A stretch of 64,000 nt of DNA, taken from the NCBI GenBank assembly GCA_034770075.1, contig CM068377.1, positions 49,640,271 to 49,704,270 of the forward strand, written 5' to 3'. The stretch's first letter is position 1. The number at the start of each line of letters is the position of its first letter. Shown one piece after another: positions 45,501 through 56,438 of this stretch. A program made the translations under genes and the position numbers. Under the pieces are notes generated by a model. The model saw nothing but the letters and a program-made list of their open reading frames with translations, was not told where the DNA came from and made no database searches. The DNA comes from Aralia elata. Taxonomy: Eukaryota > Streptophyta > Magnoliopsida > Apiales > Araliaceae.

Positions 45501-45528
45501 CAAGCAGGTGGATTTTCGGGGCGTCACA
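42492..45528 (+). repeat. 3' LTR of non-autonomous element
   Basis: 3,037 bp from TGTAATACCCCG to CGTCACA. It is complete and very similar to 36932-39879. One visible difference is an extra ACTAAGATATTTT unit near 42997. It is followed by GATAC, the expected copia target sequence. Confidence 0.92.
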
Positions 45529-45565
45529 GATACTATGGCGATTGACTTTAGTACAAGTGGGAGAT
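45529..45565 (+). pseudogene. End of plus-strand copia pol and polypurine tract
   Basis: The last codons of copia pol (matching the minus-strand copy at 2518-2535) continue after the insertion. They are followed by a purine-rich AAGTGGGAGAT next to the LTR start at 45566. Confidence 0.8.
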
Positions 45566-46383
45566 TGAAAGTAGTATGCACACAAGCCAATCATATTTGA
45601 TATGATGTAGCATATACTTTGTAATCTTATTCATTTATTAATAAAAGAATTAATATGTTAAAGGCATTTTACTTTATCTATATGGTGCTGTTATTTTATA
45701 TGTGATAAACTCATAGTTTTGAGCAATTCTTTTAGAATCATGATGATGATCATGCTAATGAGATCTAAATTCTTAGAAACCTTAAAACTAAAATCATTCC
45801 TAATCGTTGAATTACTAAAAAAGGGATTAGTGAATCCGGATAGATTGGTACACACTTTGCTTGCTCTTAGGAATAGGATGATTGATCTCACAATCATTTG
45901 TGTGGGAGACACTAAAGCAAGTATGTAGGTGCTTATTGGAGAATAAGTTCACTGAACGTGACTTGCTAAAGAAATACCTAATGGAGTTTTACTTGCTTGT
46001 CAATAGGAATTCCTCTAGTGATAGTAGTACAAGTGATCCTTGGACTTTAAATCATCATAGTATCTTGTGTATGATGCGTTATGCTTTGACATGTCCCTTA
46101 AGACCTTTAGGGTATATCAAAAGGTAAGCTTGGGTATAATAAGTTGTACATGGAGATAGGTGAATGGTCAAAAAAAATCTATGGCTTCTAGTAAAACGAG
46201 AGAATGTCCTATGTGATTCGATAAATGACATCTCAGTAGTCCTTGGCCATGGCAGACTGAAATTAGAAAGTAGTTTCTAATTTGCATTATTTAGATTTTT
46301 GCATTTAAGAATCGAAATACATATAATTAAATAAAGTAAGACTTGACAGTAATTTCATGTCTTATATTTAATTGGGACATTGT
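45566..46383 (+). repeat. Copia 3' LTR, plus orientation, truncated
   Basis: Starts TGAAAGTAGTATGCACAC and matches 48385 onward for about 800 bp. It is cut at GGGACATTGT, where a reverse-oriented LTR begins. It holds the LTR-internal reading frame (45719-46127, one frame change near 45900). Confidence 0.85.
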
Positions 46384-47992
46384 TGTTAGGTTTGTATATA
46401 ACGCGAGCATGCAATCAAATTACACAAATATAGAGGAAGCATGATAAAATCAGATTTTAAAATTTTATACAAACCATCACCATGATCTTTCTTCATGCGC
46501 AATTATCAATTAAACGAAAGAGATAGAGAATAAGAATTATACCCTCGTACAACCGTGTTTCCTCGAGTACAATTTTAACTCCAAATCCTTTCGTGTTCTC
46601 CTTGAAATTCACTAATTAGATTCCTTCCTTTGATCAACGTTAGCCACCCAAGGAATAATACGTATTCAAGAAGATTGGTATTGACAAAATACTAGTTTCT
46701 ATCTCTATAGAAATTATAAGTACTCTCCACACTTCTAATGGAAGTGTGTGTAACTATCTAACCTTTTCCATAATAAGACTTCTCTTATTTTTAAATGTAT
46801 GCAACCCTCCTAAACTATTTAGGAATAAAATTTTATTTTAATTAAACTCTTTTAATTAATTAAACTCCCAATCCAATTAGTAATTTATGAGAGTAGTTTT
46901 ATTAATTAATTCATAAACCATTTAGAAATTAAATAATAATAATAGTAATAATATTAGTAAGACTCCTCTTATTAATTTATATTTAATATTTCTAAAATAT
47001 TAAATAATAAATATTAAGCTATTTAATTTATTCTATCACCATAGCATAAATTAAATATACTTAACATATTATTACGATTATGTCATTTACTTCTTAAATA
47101 AATATTTTCATTTTGCGGTGTGACCCTTTAGGTTCTCCATATTAAACCGGTTGTGAATAAACCAATTAGAACAATTCTAATTTTATTTAAATAAATAAAT
47201 TAAATAATTTAATTCATTTAAATAAATAATATTTATTCTACAATAAGGGTAAGCCCCCTTAGCGATCAATGACTTTCCAGATAATGTAGATTTCAATATT
47301 AATCACAAAAGTACTTTTTAGTGAATAGTTACCGTACAATTCAATCCTTCTACCATACAATGTCCCAATGAAATATAAGACATAGAATTACTATCAAGTC
47401 TTATTTTATTTAATTATATGCTTTTCGATTCTCAAGTGCACAACTCTAAATAATGCAAATTAGAAACTCCTTTCTAATTTCATTCTTCCTTGGCCAAGGA
47501 CTACTGAGTTGTCAGGTATCAAATCACATAGGACATTCTCATCTTTTACTAAATGTGGTAGATTCTTTGTTGACCATTCACCTATCTCCATGTGTAACTT
47601 ATTATACCCAATCATACCCTTTGATATACCATAAAGGTCTTAAGGGACATGTCAAACTATAACTTATCATACACAAGATACTATGATGATCTCAAGTCCA
47701 AAGATCACTTGTACTACTATCACTTGAGTAATTTCTATCGACACGCAAGTAAAATTCCATTAGGTATTCCTTTGGTGAGCCACGTTCAGTGAACTTATTC
47801 TCTAATAAGCACCTATATACTTGCTTTAGTATCTCCACACAAATGATTATGAGATCAATCATCCTCTTCCTAAGAGTAAGCAAAGTATGTACTAATCTAT
47901 CCGGATTTACTAATTCCATTTTTAGTAATCCAACAATTAGGAACGATTTTAGTTTTAAGCTATCGAAGAATTTATATCTCATTAGCATGATC
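46384..47992 (-). repeat. Copia LTR, minus orientation, truncated
   Basis: Starts on the plus strand with TGTTAGGTTTGTATATAAC, the LTR 3' terminus. It runs about 1.6 kb and stops at GCATGATC, about 210 bp short of the LTR 5' end. It carries the LTR-internal frame at 47988-47692 (minus). Confidence 0.85.
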
Positions 47993-48384
47993 TGTTAGGT
48001 TTGTATAATACGCAAGCATGCAATCAAATTACATAAATAAAGCATAAGCGTAATAAAACGGATTTTTAATTTTTTTATACAAATCATTACCATGATCTTT
48101 TCTTTGTTCAATTATTAATCAAACGAAAGAGACAGAGATAGAGAATTATACCCTCGTGAATCAAAGCTTCCTTGGGTACAAGTTTACCTCCAATTCCTTT
48201 ACGTTCTCCTTGAATTCCACCGATTAAATTCCTTGCTTTGATCAACATTAGCTATCCAAGTGTCTAACCTCTAGAGGTTATCCACCAAGGAATAATACTT
48301 TTTCAAGAAGATGGGTGTTGGCAAAACTCTAGTTTCTATCTCCATAGAAATTGCAAGTACTCTCCACAATTCTAATAGAAATGT
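47993..48384 (-). repeat. Copia LTR fragment, minus orientation
   Basis: Starts TGTTAGGTTTGTATAATAC and covers only the last ~390 bp of the LTR. It then meets a plus-oriented LTR start. Confidence 0.8.
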
Positions 48385-49424
48385 TGAAAGTAGTATGCAC
48401 ACAAGCCAATCATATTTGATATGATGTAGCATATACTTTGTAATCTTATTCATTTATTAATAAAAGTATTAAAGGCATTTTACTTTATCTACATGGTGAT
48501 GTTATATTAAATGTGATAAACCCATAGTTTTGAACAATTCTTTTAGAATCATGATGATGATTGTGCTAATGAGATCTAAATTTTTAAAAAGCTTAAAACT
48601 AAAATCGTTCCTAATTGTTGGATTACTAAAAAGGGGATTAGTGAATCCGGATAGATTAGTATATATGTTGCTTGCTCTTAGGAAGAGGATGATTGATCTC
48701 ATAATTATTTATGTGGAGACACTAAAGCAAGTATGTAAGTGCTTATTGGAGAATAAGTTCACTGAACGTGGCTCGTTAAGGAATACCGAATGGAGTTTTA
48801 CTCGTCTGTCAATAGGAATTTCTCTAGTGATAGTAATACAAGTGATTCTTAGACTTGAGATCATCATAGTATCTTGTGTATGATGAGTTATACTTTGACA
48901 TATCCCTTAAGACCTTTAGGGTATATCAAATGGTATGATTGGGTTTAATAAGTTGTATATGGAGATAGGTCAATGATCAACAAAGAATCTACCACATCTA
49001 GTAAAAGCTCTAAATGTCCTATGTGATTCGATAAATGACATCTTAGTAGTCCTTGGCCAAGGCAGAATGAAATTAGAAAGGAGTTTCTAATTTGCATTAT
49101 TTAGAGTTGTGTATTTGGGAATCGAAATACATATAATTAAATAAAATAAGACTTAACAGTAATTTCACGTCTTATATTTAATTGGGACATTGTATGGTAG
49201 AAGGATTGAATTGTACAGTAACTATTCACTAAAAAGTTCTTTTGTGATTAATGTTGAAATCTATGTTATCTGGAAAGTCGTTGATCGCTAATGGGGCTTA
49301 CCCTTATTGTAGAATAAATATTATTTAATTAAATGAATTAAGTAGTTTAATTTATTTATTTAAATAAAATTAGAATTGTTCTAATTGATTTATTCAAAAC
49401 CGGTTTAATATGGAGAACTTAAAG
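48385..49424 (+). repeat. Copia LTR, plus orientation, interrupted by LTR-A
   Basis: Starts TGAAAGTAGTATGCACAC and runs 1,040 bp until GAGAACTTAAAG, where LTR-A begins. It carries the longest version of the LTR-internal frame (48530-48883, 117 codons). It forms an inverted repeat with 47105-47992. Confidence 0.85.
48530..48883 (+). other. Reading frame conserved within copia LTRs
   Basis: 117-codon open frame in sense orientation. Related frames exist in LTR copies at 36440-36255 (minus), 45719-46127 (plus, broken) and 47988-47692 (minus). They share the stretch LVNPDRLVHTLLALR and the later LLENKFTER. It is basic and partly hydrophobic at the start, and I do not recognise a family. It could be a small protein or a by-product of a repeat that is simply conserved as DNA. 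Confidence 0.35.
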
Positions 49425-52400
49425 TGTGACGCCCCCAAATCCGGGTTACCTTATCAACGAATTCGGTGCATCACTGTGTAACTAGTACATCATACTATCA
49501 ATAACTCATTGTAGAATAATAAAAAATATTTACATTGATATAATATAAATATTGGCGTCCCAAGCCTCGAAACCATAACTAAAACATTATCTTACTACAT
49601 GAATGTAATTACGAGATTATTACAATATGTTCCCATATAATCCCAGGTATGAAGACCTTAACTACAACATCATTTAATAATCATTACAAATTTAATTCTA
49701 CTCATACTATACATAACAGTACTTTACAACAATAAGTATTCAAACTTACCATTACACTCTTTAATACAAATCCAGACTTCGTAACCTTTAACTACTACAT
49801 TTATGATCAAGGTCGAATAAATACCATGATCCTTTACAATATCTCATATGTGAACATAAGGTTCAGATTCTGACTTTAGTCAATTCCTGAATATTTGCAA
49901 GGTCATTCAATAACCAAACAATCGTTATAAAAATGTCTTTTATACATCATCGTCATCTTTCTAGTTTACTATAATAAATAACTAACATAAACACATCTTA
50001 ACTACTATAATGGATAACCTTCATTTTTGACTCAAGGTCTACATAGTCAAATTCACGTATAACATATACCGTCATCACTGCTAAATAATTACAATAAAGG
50101 AACATTTAGCCACCTTCCTGTATCCATACGCCTCTAATCCTTATCATCATGATATCAAGATAATTGCATTGCGTCGTAAATCTGCAAAAGTTTTATTTTT
50201 GCAAGAATGAGCACGACGGCTCAGCAAGGACTAACAGTTTTCATATTTCATGCTTCACGTAACACATAAGTTTGCATTTTATCCATGCATCATGATTCTC
50301 ATACTATGCATCTTACTCATGCATTATGAATCTTATGCAGTTCATCTATATATATGCATCATGCATCTCATAGCATACCTCATGCATCTCACATCGTATA
50401 TTTACAATAATTCAAGTTCCACATAGAACAATATAGTCACATTGTTGCACATTATGCACACTTTAATCATGCTCGCATATAATTCAAATAACAATAGAAG
50501 ATTTAGCAATCAATTCATGTACATCAATATATTTAAACAAGTCAACAAGTTATTGAAAGAACTTGCCTTAAGCGGTCCTTGCCAAAGTATGATAACTTGT
50601 CCTTCAAATATCCTACACAATTTATTTAACAATAAAATACCAATTAGCCACTAAAAAGGCTTCATATAATGGTTTACAATATAACAACTCTTATCTCATA
50701 TTTTTCGCACATTATTAATTAATAAACGCGATTAACTCTAAAACGTTACTCGGCGTCGCGTCGTTTGAAAACGTTACGACCCTTATCATCATCAATCCTT
50801 ATTGGTTACATTAACCCCATCCCATATCTTATAATGTTCGTTTCATTTGTATCGAAACATTATTTAAGTTCATAAACACTTTACACGGCGTTTCGACGTT
50901 TATACGTCACACGCCTAATTCACCTCTTTTCGACACGTTTAGCATGCTCATACATTGGGTTATAACACTCTATCATGTTTCATTATTATTAAAAACAAAA
51001 TATTAAACAAGGTTATACACACTTGTTACGGCGTTACGACGTTTGCATGTCCGTACGCCACACTTGCCTATTCGAACGTCCAAGTGACATGCGATTGCAT
51101 ACGCTTAGCATGCCCACTCGAATTGTCTAATACTCAATGTTTAATGCTAAGTATCATTATAATTCATAGCATTCATGTTTTAGAACTTAGAACATTTTAC
51201 ATTGTCGGGAGCATTACATGTGCTTACGCGTATGCCCGACACCCTCCGATTGCCCCCAATTACACATCAGTCCTATAAATGGCCAATTTAGGCCATTCTA
51301 CAGACCTCAAATTGAAAAACTCAAAAAATAAAAGTTGTAGATCTACTCGTTCTCTTTCCGAATCATCTTGAATCACCTCAATCCGAGTTTGTATGAGAAA
51401 GTTATGCCCATTTTAGTAAAGGACGTCAAAGCTGGTTCTGGCCTAAAATTGACCCAGCGTAACTACGCCCAAAACATGCCTTTGGGCAGCGTCATTATGC
51501 CCAAGTCCAGCAGCTCCGGCATAAAGCCAGCGTCATTACGCCCGAACTTAGTTTCCTGCTCTGTTTTTCGTGTTTTAGACCTATCTTGCTTCTAACTACC
51601 ATAACTCCTTCTATATACGTTCAAATTGGTCCGTTCCGGACTCTGTGGACTCCTAAGACATAGGGCTATGACATATCAAAAATTCAGAGCTACCTATTGA
51701 AATTAACATGGCCAAATCTTAGACCAAAGTATCAACTCACGTTCTGTTTTTGTGTTCTTGGTGTTCTTCACCAAAATCATCATCAAATCTTCGTTTTAAT
51801 CCCTTTTTACTCCATTCCAACTGGGTTAAACTCATAACCCATGGAAGTACAATATCATAATAACAAACGAATTAAACAAACACGAAATCATAGCTACAAG
51901 GTCCTCTAAATCGTCCAAATGTCCAAGTTCATGTCCAAAGTTCATTGTTCTTCATGTTCTTCATCCTCCTTGAGCATAGGTACGGATTTATTGCGTTTTT
52001 GTTCCACTTTGATGTTATTAATGGCTTATATAATCTCTTAACAACATTTACAAACATCCAACACAAACAAAAGTAACAAGAATCGTTCAAAAATCATCCA
52101 CGAGCTCAAGAGCTCTAAAAATACAAAACTTGGAAATTTTTTATCAAAATCCATGGAAATGAGTTTTGGATGAAGGATTACCTCTGCAAATCCGCTATAG
52201 AGGGTAGAGAGGCTTACTAGGGTTTATTAGAGTTACTTGGAGCTCTTCTTCTTCTTCTTCTCTTCCACCCGCACTCTCTTCTTCTTGTCTTCCTTTTCTC
52301 CTTCTTCTTCCTTGTTCTTCAGCACTCTCTCTCTTTCTACCTGCTGATGGGATGAGTGAATGAATGATTTGGGAGAAGTGGGGGAGTGATTTAGGGGGGG

Positions 52401-52508
52401 TGGGTTGCTCAAGACATTTTGTTCAATAAAATGTGAGGCTTGCCGGCAACTCCCTCTACTCCCTCACTTTCCTAGCATTTGATTGGTTGAAAGTGGTTTG
52501 GGTGGTTC
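49425..52508 (-). mobile_element. LTR-A, right copy (solo or 3' LTR), interrupted by Tekay element
   Basis: Starts on the plus strand TGTGACGCCCCC, the reverse complement of the LTR-A 3' end, and matches 1-2337 in reverse up to about 51905. It then continues to 52508 into sequence absent from the left copy because of the window edge. No primer binding site adjoins it, so it is a solo LTR or a 3' LTR. It is inserted in the copia LTR that ends at 49424. Its own 5' end is not seen, probably because the Tekay element at 52509 sits within it. It carries a CTT microsatellite near 52235-52320. Confidence 0.75.
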
Positions 52509-55500
52509 TGTGACGCCCCCAAATTCGGGTCTCCAAATACCCGGATCTGGTCATCACGATCCAACACAATCTTCACCTTTAACAACATATGATATCTAAA
52601 AGTGCGGAATATAATAAACATAAGTTGTTCATTTAAGGTGTTACTAGTCCCAGAATACAATTAACCTTAATCAAGTACATCAACCCATACCCTAAGTAAC
52701 TATTAGGGTTTAAATTACATGAACAGTAATTAAATTACACATGATTATAAAGTCTGCTACAAGGAATCTATTGTTTCATCTTTTCTTTTCCTTTGTTTTT
52801 CCCTGAAGTCTCGGGTTTCGCTGCAATAAAGTCATGATATAGCAAGAATGAGCAACGAGTTTGCCCAGCAAGTTTAAAGTACAACAATACAGATATATCA
52901 TGATGAAGGAATGATAAAAAAAAAAGGATTTCAACAATAGAATAAATCAGAAGCAAGAACAATAAATGCTTTTAGAACAATTGATAGTCGAATAGACTTT
53001 GAACGATAACTTCCAGAGGAGTCAATAGCTGGTTGACCCTCTGGTTACTGGCTACAGAATAACGTACTTGAGGGGATCAGCCTCGCGTACCCTATGTATA
53101 TGCATAACATTCAATTCTGCTATTTGTACCTTATATACGGTACGTGGGGTACTCCCCTATAAATAAAGGGGTGTTCATACAGTCTAAGAATCCTTACCAT
53201 TGATTGGTTCGGATAGCTTTTATAAAATTTCACATAATTGTCTGACCGAACAAGGGTTCAGACTTAACCATGAATGGTTTGCAGATTTCTGAATTTAATA
53301 TACGAATTCAATGCACAAATGTCAATAATATACAGATGTGGAATAACTTTGAAAGTAATTAGACCACTTAAAGCATGCTTGGAAATAAAATTCAAGCTTA
53401 AAGAATACTTGCAATAATATATACCTTTTTGCATGAATTAAAATACTGCATAAGGTTTTAGAAGTATTACTCAAGGTAAAAAGTTGAGTAAGGAAGAACT
53501 TGCAATAATCAAAGTTCGAGATAGAGGACTTGCCTGTTTGCTCAGCTACAGATAAATTCTAGCTTTAATTAATTGACCTCGAGTGACCTATCATCGGGTA
53601 AAGTCGATTTATCAATTAACAGTTGTATATTGGCACCTCTTACTATGCCTTTTACTTAACAGGTAAAATTCATCACCTATATTAAATTACTAATTGACAT
53701 TAGCTAAACAGAAATTTATTAATGACCCTTAGCTATTAGATAATAATTAATTATGATCACTATCATTTGAATACTTAATTTATTACCTTTAATTGTGTCT
53801 AGGTATGGTTTAATAAATTTATTTTGGTTTAAAGATAACAGAAAACCATTGATCAATTCTCTAGTTGGTTTACTCTTAATTACCATCTACCTTAGGGGTA
53901 AATTAGTAATTATTATTTGATCACTGTGTTAGTCTTACTAAATAATAGTCAAGTGTTTATTATTTAATATTAATACTTAAATAATATGTAATTATTCCAT
54001 TAACTTTATTTATATTTAATTATTATTATTACTAAATAATAATTAAATATTCATTATCTTTATTCATATTTAATTATTATTATCGCTAAATAATAATTAA
54101 ATATTCATTATCTTTATTTATTATTTATTAATAAATAATAAATAATTATTTTATTAACTTTATTCATATTTAATTATTATTATTATCAAATAATAATTAA
54201 ATATTTATTATCTTTATTTATTATTTATTAATAAATAATAAATAATTATTTTATTAACTTTATTCATATTTAATTATTATTGTTATCAAATAATAATTAA
54301 ATATTTATTATCTTTATTTGTTATGTATTAATAAATAATAAATAATTATTTTATTAACTTTATTCATATTTAATTATTATTATTATTAAATAATAATTAA
54401 ATATTTATTATCTTTATTTATTATTTATTAGTAAATAATAAATAATTATTTTATTAACTTAGGTTAATTAGTCAATAATTGAATCAATGGTAGCTAGTTT
54501 AATTGCTGTATTAATCAGCCACTAGTAATGTACCAAGCTTTCTGCAAAGTATTTTCAACTAACCAAAACTGTTTAACCAACACAGTAGGCAATAATTTTA
54601 CTTAGTCTCATAGCAATTTAGGCTTCAACTTCAGTGACCATCCCAAACGGAAACAAGATTTTATTTAGGCGTCAACACACTGGAAAAAGAACTTTCACTT
54701 GATTTATCAACACTTCCTAATTCTAGAACAGTCCAATACAACCCAACATTACAACACAATACATATAGCATAACAGCACAGGAGGGAAATTTAGAACACT
54801 CAGTACACAACTGAGTCACCAGAACCTTAGGGTTCTTCAATACCTAGAGCTCCAAAACAAAGCAATCCAATTCAGAGGAACAATAACTCAATACAGAAAA
54901 CTAACTACTTCCAATACAGAGAAACAATTAGCTTAATACAGAGAGAGTTTCAATGTGATACCATACAACACAGTCGTTACTACCAATTTAATGCAGATAA
55001 TAGTTTATTCCAACAAAGTATCCAGAAACAATTTTCCCATACAGAGGAACAATTTATTCAACTCATAGGAATATTTCAATTCAATACAATACCCAGAACA
55101 ACATACCCAGCACAGAAGGAAGAAAATAAATTCAAAATCACTCAGCCACTCACAGTTATACCTTGCTAACGTTCGAATCGCAGTCTTCCTTTTCCTCCCA
55201 AAATAGATGGTGAAATCGGACATTTACAGCTAGCCTCTGCTCCCTTTTTCCTCTGAAATTTCTCTCTCTCTCAATTTTAGAACCCTAAATTTCTAATTGG
55301 GAACTCACAGACAAAAAGAAAATCGGCAGTTTCAGGTCTGGGGTCTCAATTTATAGGGCAGTGTTTGCCCAATTTGTCGGTTAATACCCTAATTGAGCAG
55401 GACAATACCTAACGGTTTGAGGGAAGTGGACTGTCAATCGTTCACCTCAAGCTCCATCAAGCCCAGCTGCGATTTGCCGGTAGAGCCTCGAGCCGCGTAC

Positions 55501-56391
55501 TCCCGTCGATTGGTCGCTTGACGCCTAAATCCTCTGGTCCCTTCGATCGACGCTTGGTTCTTGACCGTTCTTAGTGGTGTCGTCGGTCCCTTCACTCCAT
55601 TACGCTGTCACACCAGCCCTCCCCTGCTGTCGCACGAACTGCCGTGCCCTTTCCCCCTCTCCCTCGGTTCCGTCTGACTTGAGAGGCTAGGGTTGCTAGG
55701 TGTTATGATTGAATTGAGGGCTGATAGCTTTCCCTCTTTCTTTTGCTCGGCTGAAAACCTCCTCCCCCAATTTGATTTCTGTCGATATTACTCTCACCCA
55801 AATGAACTGATACGGTTGTCCCAAATTGAAGGTAACGGGTTTAACCCGCCTGCTTGACCCAACCCAACTGATTATTGCATTTGGGCTCAACCCAAGGAGT
55901 TGGGCCAGCTGAAAGGAAATAAAATAAAATGGCCCAGTTGATTTTAGCTTAACCCAGTTCACTTGGTTGGTCCAATAGGAGAATAAAAGGAAATTGGGCT
56001 TTGCCCAAATAAAAATTTGGGTTAATAAAGAAAATAGTCCAACTTATTTATTAAAATTCATTAACATTATTCCCCTAATATTTAAATTAACTAATTAATT
56101 GATTGTTCAAAATATTTATTTTAACCATAATTTCTCATTCGAATTACTTAATAAAATAAATTTATTTATTAATTTCCCAAATTTTCTTGCAAATAATTCC
56201 TTAGGGTTAACTCACTAATTTATTTAAACCATCAGTGAGTCCCTTTAATGCACAGAAAATCATGGTACCATGAAATTATATAGTTAATTAATAGTACCCA
56301 CATGGATCCAATTAGGTTGGTAAAATTAAATATAATGAAATTATTTATTTAAATAAATTTGATACAGTGTTTAAAATTTGTGGACATTACA
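52509..56391 (-). repeat. Tekay 3' LTR
   Basis: 3,883 bp. Minus-strand start TGTAATGTCC at 56391 and end at 52509 (GGGGGCGTCACA). It contains the conserved R-like block (52823-52872), a 100-bp A/T-rich tandem repeat (about 54030-54460), and a region near 55260-55700 with higher G+C. No coding sequence. Confidence 0.92.
54030..54460 (-). repeat. A/T-rich tandem repeat, 100-bp unit
   Basis: About four copies. The marker ATAAATAATAAATAATTATT recurs at 54131, 54231, 54331 and 54431 (the first bases differ in the last). Each unit pairs with itself in many ways (AATAATTATT). It sits in the middle of the LTR. The other LTR is cut off just before this point. Confidence 0.85.
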
Positions 56392-56404
56392 TCCTCTCCC
56401 CCTT
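56392..56404 (-). promoter_or_regulatory. Tekay polypurine tract
   Basis: Minus strand AAGGGGGAGAGGA, directly before the LTR start TGTAATGTCC. Confidence 0.85.
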
Positions 56405-56438
56405 ATAAAAATTCCGTCCTCGGAATTTCAATCTAAGG

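Larger units (their letters stand above)
36932..45528 (+). mobile_element. Non-autonomous LTR element (LARD-like), 8.6 kb, no coding genes
   Basis: Two long, nearly identical LTRs flank a 2.6-kb interior. LTR ends and primer sites resemble those of LTR-A and Tekay, so chromovirus machinery probably moved it. The interior has no gag-pol remnant I can recognise. It interrupts the last codons of a plus-strand copia pol. The right border is clean (CGTCACA then GATAC). The left LTR lacks its first 77 bp together with the left target duplication. I classify it as a large retrotransposon derivative. Confidence 0.88.

Noticed and set aside
1..52508. LTR-A left and right copies as the two LTRs of one 52-kb element
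   Set aside because: They are in opposite orientation, so they cannot be a pair.
52509..52660. Minus-strand frame at the Tekay LTR end (52472-52660 and 62408-62593)
   Set aside because: It spans the LTR terminus and flank, and differs after the border; it is not a gene.
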